Source: an uncultured Candidatus Peregrinibacteria bacterium
GTDB taxonomy: Bacteria; Patescibacteriota; Gracilibacteria; Peribacterales; Peribacteraceae
Assembly (NCBI GenBank): GCA_903822115.1
Contig: CAIJNU010000009.1
Location: 1-7,653, forward strand
Reading direction: 5' to 3'
DNA length: 7,653 nucleotides
The translations under genes and the position numbers were made by a program. The notes under the pieces are model-generated. The model saw only the letters and a list, made by a program, of their open reading frames with translations. It was not told the origin of the DNA and searched no databases. Each line of letters starts with the position of its first letter. The stretch's first letter is position 1. This document shows positions 6,249 to 7,653 of this stretch, piece by piece.

Positions 6249-7460
6249 GTGGAGAATTTTCTGTCCATCCCGCAGGCGCTTGATCGGTTGAAGCGAGGGG
6301 AGTTTCTCATCGTTGTTGATGATGCGGATCGTGAGAACGAAGGCGACCTCGTGTTGGCGGCGGAGCACGTGACCGACGAGAAGATGGCATTTGTCATTCG
6401 CCACACCGGAGGCGTGGTGTGCTTGGCTCTCTCGAATGCGATCGCCGATCGACTCGATTTGCCCTTCATGGTTTCCAACAACACGTCTCACTTCAATACG
6501 GCGTTCACGGTGAGCATCGAGGCCGCGAGCGGCGTGACGACGGGCATCTCCTCGGCCGATCGCGCTCGGACGGTTCTGACGGCGGTCGATCCTGCGTCGC
6601 GGCCGGAGCAATTGCATCGTCCGGGGCACATCTTCCCGCTGCGCGCGCAGGAGGGCGGTGTGCTCGTTCGCGCCGGGCATACGGAAGCGTCCGTGGATCT
6701 CTGCCGACTCGCCGGACTGCGGGAGGGGGCGGTGATCAGCGAGCTGATGAATGACGACGGCAAGCTGCAGCGGTTGCCGGAACTTCAAGCGTTTTCCAAA
6801 GAGAATGATATTCCCATCATTTCCATCGCGGATCTCATCGCGTGGCGGCGTCGCAACGGCGCGCTTATTTACCGTGCGGCGGAGAGCGATCTGGAGACGG
6901 AGACGGGTATGTGGAAAATCTTTGTGTATGAGGAAGAAGTTTTTCATCGTGAGCATGTCGCACTCGTGAAGGGGAAGATCGACGCGTCCGCTCCGACGCT
7001 CGTGCGCGTTCACTCGGAGTGTCTCACGGGTGATGTCTTCCACTCGCGGCACTGCGACTGTGGAGAACAACTCCAACTCGCGATGGAGCGTATTGAAGCC
7101 GAGGGAGTTGGTGTGATTCTCTATATGCGTCAGGAGGGGAGAGGTATCGGACTCGCGAATAAAATTCGCGCGTATGCTCTGCAGCAGGGAGAAGGTCTCG
7201 ATACGGTGGAAGCGAACGAGCGACTCGGCTTTCCTCCCGATCTGCGTGAGTACGGAATCGGTGCACAAATTCTGCGGGATGTCGGCATCGGCAAAATGCG
7301 CCTTTTGACCAATAATCCCCGCAAAATTTCGGGATTGCAGGGGTACGGATTGGAGGTGGTGGAACAGATGCCAATCGAAATAAATTTAATTTCCGATCGA
7401 CAACGGAAGTATCTTCGGACGAAGAAAAAAAAGTTGGGACATTTTCTTCGTCACGTTTAA
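6249..7460 (+). CDS. ribBA: Bifunctional dihydroxybutanone-phosphate synthase / GTP cyclohydrolase II
   Basis: The 403-residue protein joins the two committed steps of riboflavin synthesis. The N-terminal RibB part (~4-203) makes 3,4-dihydroxybutanone 4-phosphate from ribulose 5-phosphate. It shows VVDDADRENEGDL (22-34, acidic loop that binds Mg), FTVSIEAASGVTTGISSADR (86-105), HRPGHIFPL (123-131), GGVLVRAGHTEASVDL (136-151) and ELMNDDG (165-171). The C-terminal RibA part (~215-385) opens GTP to the diaminopyrimidine. It has zinc ligands C258, C269 and C271 (SECLTGDVFHSRHCDCG), RQEGRGIGL (294-302), YGIGAQILRDVGI (335-347, candidate catalytic Y335) and RLLTNNPRK (351-359). All key motifs of both halves are intact, so both activities are expected. 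The GTG at 6249 gives the family-typical start MENFLSIPQAL; the frame stays open upstream but there overlaps the surface protein gene and loses similarity. A Lys-rich stretch (392-395) is near the end. No Shine-Dalgarno is present. Confidence 0.95.
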   Translation: MENFLSIPQALDRLKRGEFLIVVDDADRENEGDLVLAAEHVTDEKMAFVIRHTGGVVCLALSNAIADRLDLPFMVSNNTSHFNTAFTVSIEAASGVTTGISSADRARTVLTAVDPASRPEQLHRPGHIFPLRAQEGGVLVRAGHTEASVDLCRLAGLREGAVISELMNDDGKLQRLPELQAFSKENDIPIISIADLIAWRRRNGALIYRAAESDLETETGMWKIFVYEEEVFHREHVALVKGKIDASAPTLVRVHSECLTGDVFHSRHCDCGEQLQLAMERIEAEGVGVILYMRQEGRGIGLANKIRAYALQQGEGLDTVEANERLGFPPDLREYGIGAQILRDVGIGKMRLLTNNPRKISGLQGYGLEVVEQMPIEINLISDRQRKYLRTKKKKLGHFLRHV

Positions 7461-7594
7461 CAAAAATTTTGAAAAATTCGCGAACGATGTTGAGAAAGAA
7501 GATGAAGGTTTCGTCATCATGAAATTTCTAGATACACTTTTCAAAAAATATATTGTGAGTAGAGTACGGAATATATTTCTTTCCCCCCGTTGGT
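7461..7594. other. AT-rich intergenic gap after ribBA
   Basis: This gap is clearly richer in A and T than the flanking genes. It holds short palindromes (AAAATTTT at 7463-7470, GAAATTTC at 7521-7528) and a weak GATGA/TCATC repeat (7501-7518), none with the form of an intrinsic terminator. TATATT at 7572-7577 is a good -10 match (5 of 6) for the following gene but lacks a -35 at normal spacing; TTGTGA at 7553-7558 is only 13 bases away. Confidence 0.45.
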
Positions 7595-7653
7595 ATGCCG
7601 AAGAAGAAAAAAAAGGCGGTGAAGACGAAGAAGAAGACGGCGAAGAAGAGGAA
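7595..7653 (+). CDS. Start of a Lys-rich basic protein (runs off the window)
   Basis: An ATG at 7595 opens MPKKKKKAVKTKKKTAKKR and continues past the right edge, so only about 19 codons are visible. This Lys/Ala/Thr pattern is typical of histone-H1-like nucleoid proteins and of basic N-terminal extensions on various proteins; the rest is needed to choose. Codons strongly prefer AAG, GCG and ACG, in keeping with a GC-leaning wobble. The upstream TTTCTTTCCCCCCGTTGGT resembles the pyrimidine-rich start regions of the other genes. A competing frame from ATG 7519 (MKFLDTLFKKYIVSRVRN, then Glu/Asp-rich) is also open to the edge. Its acidic part is simply what this AAG-rich sequence reads in the -1 frame, so I prefer the Lys-rich frame, with limited confidence. 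Confidence 0.5.
   Translation, partial: MPKKKKKAVKTKKKTAKKR

Noticed and set aside
7154..7170. Perfect hairpin CGCGAAT-AAA-ATTCGCG inside ribBA
   Set aside because: It falls in conserved RibA codons (LANKIRA) that explain the sequence. One such 7-bp stem is expected by chance in several kilobases.
5970..7268. A 432-codon minus-strand open frame
   Set aside because: It is antisense to ribBA, whose catalytic motifs are all intact on the plus strand; the antisense product has no recognisable motif.

Overview
The window looks like a chromosomal segment of a bacterium that uses the standard genetic code: TGA is a genuine stop for ribE and for the surface protein. The main genes are fairly GC-rich, while the gaps at about 2850-3250 and 7461-7594 are AT-richer. 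A small-genome Patescibacteria/CPR lineage, perhaps Peregrinibacteria-like, is my best guess. It rests on the SLH surface protein with a Ser-rich linker, the lack of Shine-Dalgarno sequences and the compact layout. It is an inference; no rRNA or other phylogenetic marker apart from uvrA and the rib genes is present.

Layout. (1) Positions 1-2716, minus strand: most of uvrA, the nucleotide-excision-repair damage sensor, with its C-terminus cut off by the window edge. (2) 2717-3617: an AT-richer stretch holding a small reading frame broken by one frameshift (2905-3172) and a 99-residue protein with a DksA/TraR-type zinc finger (3255-3554), preceded by a plausible sigma-70 promoter. (3) 3618-4681: ribE (riboflavin synthase) and ribH (lumazine synthase), coupled by an ATGA stop/start overlap. 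(4) 4814-6184: a secreted surface protein with a signal peptide, three SLH domains, a Ser-rich linker and two PPC-like beta domains. A perfect inverted repeat lies over its candidate promoter. (5) 6249-7460: ribBA, the bifunctional enzyme that opens both branches of riboflavin synthesis. (6) 7461-7653: an AT-rich gap and the first codons of a Lys-rich protein that runs off the window.

How the genes fit together. RibBA makes dihydroxybutanone phosphate and the first pyrimidine intermediate. RibH condenses dihydroxybutanone phosphate with the ribityl-aminouracil, and RibE dismutates the lumazine to riboflavin. Only the deaminase/reductase step (RibD) and the phosphatase are absent from the window. 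The surface protein sits inside this rib cluster but has no obvious link to it.

The most unusual property is shared by all genes. None of the eight starts has a purine-rich Shine-Dalgarno. Most have instead a pyrimidine run with a CTCC or CCCC core just upstream of the start codon, often in what would be a leader of under 20 nt. No CRISPR array, tRNA, rRNA, insertion sequence or FMN riboswitch was seen.
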